Shown here one piece after another: positions 33,223 through 40,775 of a stretch of DNA of 64,000 bases. The DNA is from Chryseosolibacter histidinae (GTDB taxonomy: Bacteria > Bacteroidota > Bacteroidia > Cytophagales > Cyclobacteriaceae). A model generated the notes under the pieces. It was not told the DNA's origin. It ran no database searches and saw only the letters and a list, made by a program, of their open reading frames with translations. A program made the position numbers and the translations under genes. The stretch lies in contig NZ_JAHESF010000010.1 in the NCBI RefSeq assembly GCF_018598225.1, positions 62,001 to 126,000 on the forward strand. The letters run 5' to 3'. Positions within the stretch are counted from its first letter, which is position 1. Every line of letters starts with the position of its first letter.

Positions 33223-34500
33223 ATGCAAAATCAGTCCAGGCGTGTTGCCATTATCGGTGGTCAGCGCATTCCTTTTGTAAGATCGTTCCGGGAATATTCC
33301 CGTACCACCAACCAGGAGATGCTCATCGCTACCCTGCGGGGCCTTGTTAAAAAATGCAACCTCGAAGGGCGCATGCTGGGAGACGTTTCCCTGGGTGCGG
33401 TGATGACAAGCTCCATCGAATGGAACCTTGCGCGGGAGGTTGTACAGGGCAGCGGCCTCGATGCGCATACACCGGCATTCAACGTACAGCGCGCCTGCGG
33501 TACCAGCCTGGAAACGGTGAACCTCATTGCCCTGAAGATCGCCGTGGGCCAGATCGACAGTGGCATCGCCGGCGGCAGCGATACCAACAGCGACCTGCCC
33601 ATCATGGTGCAACGTGCGCTGGCCTGGAAGCTCATCGACATCAACAACGCCAAAAGTTTCGGCGAGCGGTTGTCGAAGATCCTGCGCATCCGTCCCTCCG
33701 ATCTGAAGCCTGCATACCCCGGCATCGTGGAACCACGCACCGGACTGTCTATGGGCCAGCACACCGAACGGATGGTGAAGGAGTGGAAGATCTCGCGGCA
33801 AGAGCAGGACCAGCTTGCCTACGAAAGCCACGTGAAGGCAGCCAGGGCTTACCAGGAAGGTTTTTACAACGACCTTGTGACGCCCTTCAAAAATGCCACC
33901 CGCGACACCATCGTGCGTGGCGATACCACCCTTGAGAAGCTGGCAAAGCTGAAACCTGTGTTCGATAAAAGTGAAGCTGGCACCATGACCGCCGGTAACA
34001 GCACCGCCTTTACGGATGGGGCAAGCGCCGTACTGCTGGGCTCCGAAGAATTTGCCCGGCAAAACAACCTGCCCGTGCAAGCTTATTTCAAAGATGCAGA
34101 AGCCGCGGCGGTTGACTATGTGCAGGGCGCAGGGCTGCTGATGGCCCCTACCATTGCCGTTGCACGCATGCTGCGCCGACACAATCTTACGTTACAGGAT
34201 TTCGATTTTTATGAGATCCACGAAGCGTTTGCCGGCCAGGTATTGAGCACGCTGAAAGCATGGGAGAGCGCGGAATACTGCCGCAAAGTGTTGGGCCTGG
34301 AAAAGGCGCTCGGTGCGATCGACCGCAGCAAGATGAATGTAAAGGGTGGAAGCCTGGCGCTGGGTCATCCCTTCGGTGCCACCGGCGCGCGTACAGTTGC
34401 CACCCTGGCCAAGCTGCTGCACCAGAAAGGAAGTGGCCGCGGCCTGATCTCTATCTGTACCGGAGGTGGGATGGGTGTGGTGGCGATATTGGAAAGGTGA
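33223..34500 (+). CDS. Acetyl-CoA C-acyltransferase (thiolase, FadI-like)
   Basis: A 425-residue thiolase that cleaves 3-ketoacyl-CoA to acetyl-CoA and a shortened acyl-CoA, or runs the reverse. Catalytic C92 lies in RACGTSLE, H382 in GHPFGATGAR and C412 in CTGGGMG; the loop YEIHEAF near 337-343 is present. The length and the GGSDTNSDLP segment suit the FadI/trifunctional beta-subunit branch rather than biosynthetic thiolases. No partner FadJ-like gene adjoins it. The stop TGA lies in the first unit of a heptad tract. Confidence 0.93.
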   Translation: MQNQSRRVAIIGGQRIPFVRSFREYSRTTNQEMLIATLRGLVKKCNLEGRMLGDVSLGAVMTSSIEWNLAREVVQGSGLDAHTPAFNVQRACGTSLETVNLIALKIAVGQIDSGIAGGSDTNSDLPIMVQRALAWKLIDINNAKSFGERLSKILRIRPSDLKPAYPGIVEPRTGLSMGQHTERMVKEWKISRQEQDQLAYESHVKAARAYQEGFYNDLVTPFKNATRDTIVRGDTTLEKLAKLKPVFDKSEAGTMTAGNSTAFTDGASAVLLGSEEFARQNNLPVQAYFKDAEAAAVDYVQGAGLLMAPTIAVARMLRRHNLTLQDFDFYEIHEAFAGQVLSTLKAWESAEYCRKVLGLEKALGAIDRSKMNVKGGSLALGHPFGATGARTVATLAKLLHQKGSGRGLISICTGGGMGVVAILER

Positions 34501-34573
34501 TCGGTAAACAGTAACCAGTAATCGGTGATCAAGTACCGAACTGCCGATTACCGATTACCACTTACCGATTACT
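34498..34573. repeat. Heptad foldback element between convergent genes, GATTACC family
   Basis: Left arm TGATCGGTAAACAGTAACCA onward and right arm CTGCCGATTACCGATTACCA (34542-34561) face each other. The thiolase stop (34498-34500) is in the left arm, and the GH127 stop is one base past the right arm, so both convergent genes end in the same element. Confidence 0.9.
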
Positions 34574-36610
34574 CTATTCCCTCGATATTAGCGTGACCTG
34601 CTTGACAGACGTCGGTAGCCAGATCATCATCTCTCCTTTTCCACGGTGAGCCCAGGCATAATAGGGAATGGCGGTAAAGGGCTGGCGTTGCGTGGAGACG
34701 GTGTTCGAAGCGCTGTCGATGATCACTGCGGAAGCTTCTGTCTTCAGGATGGTGATGCCGTTCAGCAGATCGGGTCGTGCTTCGGTGGTGAAGCTGGCAT
34801 CGGCAGGCACGATGATGTTGCTCACCATGCCGTTGTTGTCGGGCCACTCGGCGCAGTATACCAGAGGGCCGCGTTGCAGGGCCATTCTGCCAAGGTCGTC
34901 TTTCACTTCAGGATTGGCCACAATCTTCCTTACTTCCATGGGCAGCACCATCTCTACCACGTCGCCTTTTTTCCAGGTACGGCTGATGGTGGCGTAACCG
35001 TTATTAACGGTATAGGCTACTGCTTTTCCATTCACTTTCACTTCCACTTTTTTCTGAAGCGGGGCAGCAAACCGGTAAAGATCAGAAGGCACGGCTTCGT
35101 TGGCTGCCCAGCCAGGGATGCGCAGCTTCAGTGCGAATGGTGTAGCGGCTGACGGATCGATGCGAAAGAGCAGGTTCCCATTCCACGGATAATTGTTTTC
35201 CTGGATGATGGATACGTCTCTTTTGTTGATCTGCAGCGTGGCGTTACTGCTGATGAATAAATTCACGAACAGGTCGTTGTCCTTTTTCCCATAAACATAT
35301 CCTCCTATAGAAGGGATCAACCTGGTTACATTGGTGGGACAGCACGAACACGGGAACCAGCCTGAGCGCTCCACCTCACGGTCTTTGTGCCCCTCGCCTT
35401 TTGTGATCTCCATGGCATTGGTATAGAAGAACGATTTTCCATCCAGTCCCACGCCGGAGATCAGTCCGTTGTACAACGATCGCTCCAGGATATCCATGTA
35501 ACGGGAATGACCGTGCAGCATGAACATGCGGTAGTTCCAATAAACGTTGGCAATGGCGGCGCAGGTCTCGTTGTAGGCCGTGGCATTGGGAAGCTGATAA
35601 TTGTCGCCAAAACGTTCACCGTCTCCTATGGCGCCGATGCCACCCTGCACATAGATCTTCTTTGATACCACGTTGTCCCAGATGCCGTCAATGGCTTTCA
35701 GGTAGGCAGCGTCGCCTGTGAGCGCGGCTACATCGGCCATGGCGGCGTAGAGGTAACCAGCGCGAACGGCGTGGCCAATGGCTTCGTCCTGCGCTACCAC
35801 GGGCTTGTGATCCTGCCAGTAAGCGCCGTTTTTCCACGGGTCTTTGCTGGTGGCATCATACCCGCTGTAATGGCCACGTTCATCTATAAAGTACTTAGCG
35901 GTTTCGAGGTATTTCTGCGCGCCCGTGATGCGGTATAATTTCACCAGCCCCATTTCGATCACTTCATGCCCGGGGGCAACATGCTTCTTGTCAGGACCGA
36001 ACACAGCACAGACGAGGTCCGCATTTTTCAGGGCGATGTCAAGCAGTGAACGTTTACCGGTTGCCTGGTAATGAGCGGCAGCGGCTTCGTAGAGGTGCCC
36101 TGAATTGTAAAGCTCATGGCTGAGCTCGCGCTCTTTCTCCCAGCGCTCCTTGCCAGCCCAGCGATGTGGCTCCGCCGGGTTGATGGTGCGGGCCGTATAG
36201 AGATATCCATCCGGTTCCTGCGCGTTGCTGATCTTGATGATGAGTGTATCGATATAAGATTCCAGCGCCTTGTCCGGATACAGGCTCAGCGAAAAAGAAG
36301 CACCTTCAATGGTCTTGTAGATATCGGTATCATCAAAAGGATAAACGGTGCAGAATTTACCACTTCTGGCGGCGGCCATTTCAAAGTTCTTAACGCGGCC
36401 CGTGCTCTCGCACCGCTCAAATGACGCCGGGATGGTTACCGTATGGTTGATCCTGATGCGTGGCATCCAAAAACCGTCGTTGAGCTTTACATTCGTGAAA
36501 GGAACAGCTTGAATGGGATAATCACGGTGTTGTGCCTGCACGGTTGCAGCAGACAACAGTGAACACAGGTAGAATAGGTGTTTCCATGTTTCCGCGATAT
36601 TGGGTTTCAT
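34574..36610 (-). CDS. GH127 beta-L-arabinofuranosidase-like enzyme
   Basis: A 678-residue secreted enzyme; signal peptide through about residue 27 (LCSLLSAATVQAQ). The active-site zinc ligands of GH127 are all present: E348 and C350 in YNETC, and C423 and C424 in CSCCPTN, C423 corresponding to the nucleophile cysteine. The alpha/alpha-barrel runs from about 60 to 440 and beta domains follow. Known members release beta-L-arabinofuranose from plant hydroxyproline-linked arabinans. No uptake genes adjoin it, so it probably feeds a system elsewhere. About 280 bp of promoter region lie upstream (36611-36888), with GATGTACAAATGTGCAAA, only loosely like the GH92 operator. Confidence 0.93.
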   Translation of the reverse strand: MKPNIAETWKHLFYLCSLLSAATVQAQHRDYPIQAVPFTNVKLNDGFWMPRIRINHTVTIPASFERCESTGRVKNFEMAAARSGKFCTVYPFDDTDIYKTIEGASFSLSLYPDKALESYIDTLIIKISNAQEPDGYLYTARTINPAEPHRWAGKERWEKERELSHELYNSGHLYEAAAAHYQATGKRSLLDIALKNADLVCAVFGPDKKHVAPGHEVIEMGLVKLYRITGAQKYLETAKYFIDERGHYSGYDATSKDPWKNGAYWQDHKPVVAQDEAIGHAVRAGYLYAAMADVAALTGDAAYLKAIDGIWDNVVSKKIYVQGGIGAIGDGERFGDNYQLPNATAYNETCAAIANVYWNYRMFMLHGHSRYMDILERSLYNGLISGVGLDGKSFFYTNAMEITKGEGHKDREVERSGWFPCSCCPTNVTRLIPSIGGYVYGKKDNDLFVNLFISSNATLQINKRDVSIIQENNYPWNGNLLFRIDPSAATPFALKLRIPGWAANEAVPSDLYRFAAPLQKKVEVKVNGKAVAYTVNNGYATISRTWKKGDVVEMVLPMEVRKIVANPEVKDDLGRMALQRGPLVYCAEWPDNNGMVSNIIVPADASFTTEARPDLLNGITILKTEASAVIIDSASNTVSTQRQPFTAIPYYAWAHRGKGEMMIWLPTSVKQVTLISRE

Positions 36611-36888
36611 AATAAGGGCATTTTAGGCAAGAATTGTCAATGATCGATGTACAAATGTGCAAATTAAAATGCAGGTTCTTCGCAACGTCCGGTTATGGAT
36701 ACAGGTATCCTCCAATTGCACATTTACTAACTGAGCATTGACCATTAAAATCTTACTTTCTCCGGGCATAATTGCAGGTCTTCGGAAAAATCAAAAATCC
36801 TTCATCCCTGCAGATGGCTGGCACGAAAATTTAATTTAAGGTGGGAAGGACCGTGATAGAAGGGTAAAAATCAGGTTCTTATTGAGCC

Positions 36889-37137
36889 ATGCAACACCAA
36901 GTCAGATTTAACGAATTACCGCTTACAGATAAAGCCCTTTTGATCGCTGAGTTCGGAAAATATTTGGAGTCCATAGAGTTTTACGACTACTGGATCCACT
37001 TATACGCTTTGAATTCGAATTTTATAGAGATCTATTATAACATCAATACACGCCAGATCGATAGGATATCGCTGGTCAATTACGCGGACCTGGATAAGTA
37101 TCTTTCAAGGATAGTGATCCATACGACGAAGAAGTAG
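36889..37137 (+). CDS. Hypothetical 82-residue protein
   Basis: An 82-residue soluble protein without signal or membrane segment; predicted mixed helix and strand (LTDKALLIAEFGKYLESIEF, then YWIHLYALNSNFIEIYYNIN and LVNYADLDKYLSRIVI). I do not recognise a family. It has its own ATG and is set apart from both neighbours. The stop TAG is the first part of a heptad element, as for the lipoprotein at 22547. Confidence 0.7.
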   Translation: MQHQVRFNELPLTDKALLIAEFGKYLESIEFYDYWIHLYALNSNFIEIYYNINTRQIDRISLVNYADLDKYLSRIVIHTTKK

Positions 37138-37283
37138 TTGCCAGTTGCCGGTCTCCGGTTACCGGTTAGAACAGTGTTGTGACAACTTTCAGTGTAATGA
37201 AGTAAGCAGAAACTTTATGTCACCACTAATGATTTGACGGATGCGTGCTGGCCATCCGGCAACTGGCAACCGGTAACCGATTC
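37136..37283. repeat. Heptad foldback element, GGTTACC/GGTTGCC family, copy 3
   Basis: Left arm starts in the stop of the 82-residue gene (AGTTGCCAGTTGCCGG), right arm CCGGCAACTGGCAACCGGTA (37256-37275) lies just beyond the aldehyde dehydrogenase stop. The spacer begins TTAGAACAGTGTT, like TTAGTGCAGTGTT in copy 2, and GGCCATCCGG resembles GGCTATCCGG in copy 1. Confidence 0.85.
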
Positions 37284-38646
37284 AACCTCTTAACTGGTAC
37301 GCCTTCGGTTTGGTGAAGGCGCGGAGGCCTGCGTGCGAGAGGGTTGAGCCGAAGCCGGAGTGTTTTCTTCCGCTCCAGGGAACGGCGGCGCTCACGCGGT
37401 CGCAACAATTCCAGTAACCCGTTCCCGAATTCACTTGTCTCAGGATATTTTTTGCGCGGTCCTGGCTGCTGCTATAGACGGAAGCGGTCAATCCATAGTC
37501 CGTATCGTTCATCAGGGTGACGGCTTCGTCGTCATCTTTTACTTTCATGATGCCGATCACCGGACCGAAAGATTCTTCACGCATCACGCTCATGTTGTGG
37601 TTCGCATTGATGACCACCGTGGGCTCGAAATAATAACCTTTTCCGCTGATACGGTTGCCGCCTGCTATCACGGTGGCGCCTTTCTGCGTGGCCTCTGTGA
37701 TCTGGTTATCGAGCACCACGAGCTGGTCTTTGCGGGTCAGTGGACCGATGTACACGCCTTGCTCCGTGGGGGATCCCTTCTTCCAGGTGCTTACCTCCTT
37801 CACAAATTCATCGACGTAGCGGTCATAGACCTTCTCATGTACATAGATGCGTTCAACGGCGCAGCAGCTCTGCCCGTTGTTGTAAAAGGCGCCATCGGCG
37901 GTGGCGGCTGCAACGGACTTGATATCTGCAACATCGTCGGCCACATACAGCGGATCTTTGCCGCCAAGCTCGCACTGGCAGGGAACCATTTTCGGCGCCA
38001 CTCTTTCGTAAATATATTTTCCTGTCTTATACGAGCCAGTAAAGAAATAACCATCAAAGGGAAGATCGAGCAGGTACTCACCGGTGTTCCGGCCACCGAT
38101 GGCAACGTGAAAAACATCGCGGGGCACGCCCGCCTGCTTCAGTAACTTTTCGATCTCCAGCCCGGTGAGGGTGGCGTATTCAGAAGGTTTGTACATCACC
38201 GCATTTCCCGCCAGCAACGCCGGTACAAAAACGTTGACTCCCACCAGGTAAGGATAGTTCCAGGCGGAGATATTACAAACAACGCCCAGCGGCTCGTATG
38301 CAATTTTCTCTTCCAGGCCTTTGTCAACGGTCATCGTTTCTTCAGACAGGTATTTTTCTGCATTCTCGGTAAGCCATTTGATGCGGGCCCGCGCGCCGTT
38401 CACTTCATTACGCGACTGCTGCAACGGCTTGCCTACCTCCGATGTCAGCACCGACGCCAGCGCCTCGATGTGCTGCTCCAGCAACGAAGAAAAGTTCTTC
38501 AACACCTGAACACGCTGCTGCAACGGTACGCTATGCCATCCGGCCTGCGCAGCCTTCAGCAACCGGAACTTGTCACCAACACTTTCTTTGGTGTCTTCTG
38601 CGATGTCTTTGATGATCTCTTCTGTAGCGGGGTTGATGATCTGCAT
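37282..38646 (-). CDS. NAD(P)-dependent aldehyde dehydrogenase
   Basis: A 454-residue aldehyde dehydrogenase. ATG 38646 is the start; the next possible one is TTG 38667, inside a repeat. Catalytic C261 is in NNGQSC, the general base E226 in CELGGK, and N130 and K153 (AWNYP, MYKPSE) are the usual transition-state and coenzyme residues. GFGSTLSHAGLRAFTKPKAY at the C-terminus fits succinate-semialdehyde-dehydrogenase-like enzymes, but the substrate is not clear. Flanked by a heptad element at each end. A C26 amidohydrolase follows upstream on the same strand (gap 269 bp); such pairs occur in putrescine/gamma-glutamyl catabolism, so a joint role is possible. Confidence 0.93.
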   Translation of the reverse strand: MQIINPATEEIIKDIAEDTKESVGDKFRLLKAAQAGWHSVPLQQRVQVLKNFSSLLEQHIEALASVLTSEVGKPLQQSRNEVNGARARIKWLTENAEKYLSEETMTVDKGLEEKIAYEPLGVVCNISAWNYPYLVGVNVFVPALLAGNAVMYKPSEYATLTGLEIEKLLKQAGVPRDVFHVAIGGRNTGEYLLDLPFDGYFFTGSYKTGKYIYERVAPKMVPCQCELGGKDPLYVADDVADIKSVAAATADGAFYNNGQSCCAVERIYVHEKVYDRYVDEFVKEVSTWKKGSPTEQGVYIGPLTRKDQLVVLDNQITEATQKGATVIAGGNRISGKGYYFEPTVVINANHNMSVMREESFGPVIGIMKVKDDDEAVTLMNDTDYGLTASVYSSSQDRAKNILRQVNSGTGYWNCCDRVSAAVPWSGRKHSGFGSTLSHAGLRAFTKPKAYQLRG

Positions 38647-38664
38647 GTCTGGGAGGTTAAATTT

Positions 38665-38762
38665 CAAGTTTGAAGTTTGAAGTTTAAAGTTTAAAGTTTA
38701 AAGTTTCAAGTTTAAAGTTTGGAGTTTAAAGTTGCCGGTTGCCAGTTACCGGTTGGTTACGG
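38665..38762. repeat. Mosaic heptad tract: AAAGTTT units changing to CCGGTTG units
   Basis: Fourteen consecutive 7-bp units without loss of phase: CAAGTTT, GAAGTTT (2), AAAGTTT (3), CAAGTTT, AAAGTTT, GGAGTTT, AAAGTTG, CCGGTTG, CCAGTTA, CCGGTTG, GTTACGG. It joins two unit families that elsewhere occur apart. It lies just upstream of the aldehyde dehydrogenase start. Confidence 0.9.
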
Positions 38763-38855
38763 TGTTAGTCTATTACGGTGCCTCTTCAACATTGGTTCGA
38801 GCAATCGTATCCTTCGCTCGCACAACCCGCCGCACGTTGTCGCCGCTCGCCCCGA

Positions 38856-38947
38856 ATCCTTACTCCACCGCTTCTGACTCCTGACTTCTGGCTCCTGGCT
38901 TCTATCCCTTACTCCTTACTCCTTACTCCTTACTCCTTCTCTTACTG
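38856..38947. repeat. Heptad tract, TCCTGAC then TTACTCC units
   Basis: Units TTCTGAC, TCCTGAC, TTCTGGC, TCCTGGC, TTCTATC, then four TTACTCC, ending TTCTCTTAC. On the minus strand GGAGTAA units carry the stop codon of the C26 gene. A fragment of the GATCCTTCGCTCGC family lies between this and the previous tract. Confidence 0.9.
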
Positions 38948-39617
38948 CTTCCAGGAAACTGAGCTTAATATTCTTCGAAAACGGATTCCCTAAATCCGTC
39001 ATCCGCTCCGGGTGCCACTGTACCAGCTGCAGGTAAGGTTTTCCAGCACCGTTCTTCCGTTCGATGCCTTCTACGATGCCATCGGGTGACAACGCGTTTG
39101 AGACCAGGCCTTTGCCGATGAGCTCAGCGCTCTGGTGATGCGCGCTGTTGATCTCGCCGATCTCGGAGCCTGCTATTTTTCGCAGCATGCTGTTGGCGTC
39201 TACCTGCACCGTGTGGTAACGATCCTTGTCCGCAAACCGCGAATGGTTAAACCTGCCGAAAGAAGGGATGTCGGGAACGAGTGTGCCCCCATAGAACACG
39301 TTCGCCATCTGAAGGCCACGGCAAATGCCCAGCAACGGAAGCTGTTTGCTTTCAGTATATTCCAGCACCTTCCACTCGAACTCATCGCGACGCTCGTCGA
39401 TCTCGTCACAATATTCGAGGTATTCCATTTTGTTATAGAAGCGCGGGTGAACATCTTCACCGCCGCTCAGAATAATGCCCTGACATCTTTCAATGTCGGC
39501 AAAATTGTTCTCCTTGTAGCTGAGCCTGATCACTTCCGTATCAGCTTCCTGCCTGATCCACTGCTCATAATTCGGGTATTTGCTGCAATCGGTAATGCCG
39601 ATGGTGATGGGTTTCAT
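38916..39617 (-). CDS. Class I glutamine amidotransferase-like hydrolase, peptidase C26 (PuuD-like)
   Basis: A 233-residue cytoplasmic hydrolase. ATG 39617 is used; a TTG 12 bases earlier is unlikely. Nucleophile C99 in LLGICRGLQMAN, H202 and E204 in QWHPE complete the triad. The family includes gamma-glutamyl-GABA hydrolase (PuuD), which frees GABA from gamma-glutamyl-GABA. The aldehyde dehydrogenase downstream fits that kind of pathway, though a glutamine synthetase-like PuuA is absent. The last residues, VREGVRSKE and the stop, are encoded by GGAGTAA heptads, so the true end has been set by the repeat. Confidence 0.9.
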   Translation of the reverse strand: MKPITIGITDCSKYPNYEQWIRQEADTEVIRLSYKENNFADIERCQGIILSGGEDVHPRFYNKMEYLEYCDEIDERRDEFEWKVLEYTESKQLPLLGICRGLQMANVFYGGTLVPDIPSFGRFNHSRFADKDRYHTVQVDANSMLRKIAGSEIGEINSAHHQSAELIGKGLVSNALSPDGIVEGIERKNGAGKPYLQLVQWHPERMTDLGNPFSKNIKLSFLEAVREGVRSKE

Positions 39618-39674
39618 TCCTATGTTCAATAAACGGTTAATATTTCATTGTGTGCAAGGTACAAAGTTTTCTCT

Positions 39675-39816
39675 GGTCGATGGTCCATGGTCAATAGTCC
39701 ATAGCATGACGTTTAACCGGCAAGACCAAGCTTGCCTCGGTATCATGTGGCCCCAAGGGGAACGCAGCTCTGTCCGGCCATGGACCATGGACCATGGACT
39801 ATCGACTGTGGACTGG
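39675..39816. repeat. Heptad foldback element, GGTCCAT/CCATGGA family
   Basis: Left arm GGTCGATGGTCCATGGTCAA (39675-39694) and right arm built of CCATGGA, CCATGGA, CTATCGA, CTGTGGA (39778-39816), spacer about 75 bases. It fills the gap between the C26 start and the SecA-like gene stop. Confidence 0.85.
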
Positions 39817-39820
39817 CTTT

Positions 39821-40348
39821 CTACCTCACATTCAGCGAAAACCATTCCGCTTGTGATGTTGCCGGATGGTCGGTCTTGGTACGCTCGCTGATCGCCTCCT
39901 GCGCCCGACGGATGGATTTGCTTACCATCGAATGGCTGACCACTTCATGCTCTTTCATGCCCATCTTCTGCATCAGGCTGATCATGTTTTCCGGATTGAA
40001 CGGCGCGAAGAAAGGCTCGTCCATCGCCGTGAGCACGGGGATCTCTTTCATGTTGAGGGTTGCAAACAAGGTCTGCTCAACCGTCGGCAACGGATAATGT
40101 TCGACGAACATCACCATACGGCCCTGCCTGTTGAAGGCCGCAGCATCACGCGCCATGATCACTTTGTTTTCCTGGTGGCCAATGGCTTGCAGCAGTTCCC
40201 GGGCAGTTTCCTCGAACCAGGCAATGAACAGACAATCAGGATTGGACTGCAACATGGCCGCGCAGGCATTCAGCTTGGCTTGTTTGCTCATCCAGATCTT
40301 ATCAACAACCTTGAAACCCGGAGAAGAGCTTTTAAATAAACCGAACAT
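39821..40348 (-). CDS. Small SecA-NBD2-like protein, no ATPase motifs
   Basis: A 175-residue cytoplasmic protein. ATG 40348 starts MFGLFKSSSPGF; upstream in-frame codons lie in repeat-like sequence. Residues 14-60 (VDKIWMSKQAKLNACA, CLFIAWFEETARELL) resemble the start of the second nucleotide-binding domain of SecA, where KTEAxK and LVGTxSVExSExLS occur. Residues 119-150 (ENMISLMQKMGMKEHEVVSH, then MVSKSIRRAQ) closely resemble the end of that domain (MxxxGMxExExIxHxxVxRAIExAQ). The intervening stretch lacks the arginine-finger motif LRGRAGRQGDPG, having LFATLNMKE there, and no first RecA domain or Walker A is present. So it cannot be a translocase by itself. I do not know its role. Confidence 0.6.
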   Translation of the reverse strand: MFGLFKSSSPGFKVVDKIWMSKQAKLNACAAMLQSNPDCLFIAWFEETARELLQAIGHQENKVIMARDAAAFNRQGRMVMFVEHYPLPTVEQTLFATLNMKEIPVLTAMDEPFFAPFNPENMISLMQKMGMKEHEVVSHSMVSKSIRRAQEAISERTKTDHPATSQAEWFSLNVR

Positions 40349-40502
40349 AGGCTCACAATTTAAATGATTGGCACACGCGTACAAAAAATCGCTGCGCAAC
40401 AACGTGACATCTGTTGCACAAAGTTGCGTCCTTTCAACACATTTCCAAAAATAGGCAGACACAGCCGTGGTGATTTCTGGTTTAAATTATATAGATTGGA
40501 AA

Positions 40503-40743
40503 GAGTCCATAGACCATGGTCCATAGTCCATAGCCGTGATTCGTCTCCGTCATTCAGAGCGAGGAATGCGGGATGCTTGCGCGGAGCGAGGAATCCCATT
40601 GTAAGGAGGTGCACGCGCATAGAAGCGGTGCCCGAATTAGATATGCAGTAAGATTCCGGGATCCTTCGCTCGCACAGCCCATCACAGTGCCACCGCTCTG
40701 GATGACGGCCTTCGAAGGGAGAATGCCCATCGACTATGGACTC
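40503..40743. repeat. Heptad arms around a GATCCTTCGCTCGC-family element
   Basis: Outer arms GAGTCCATAGACCATGGTCC (40503-40522, continuing to 40533) and CCATCGACTATGGACTC (40727-40743). Inside, 40545-40712 is a third copy of the REP-like element, with GATTCCGGGATCCTTCGCTC matching 9190-9260 reversed. Together with promoter sequence this accounts for the 427-bp gap 40349-40775. Confidence 0.8.
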
Positions 40744-40775
40744 TTAAGAAAAGAAAGCGAAGACCACAATAAACA

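Noticed and set aside
36647-36663. Possible fourth copy of the GH92/SusC operator upstream of GH127
   Set aside because: TTTGCACATTTGTACATC matches only loosely and lacks the palindromic core TATGTTCATACATA.
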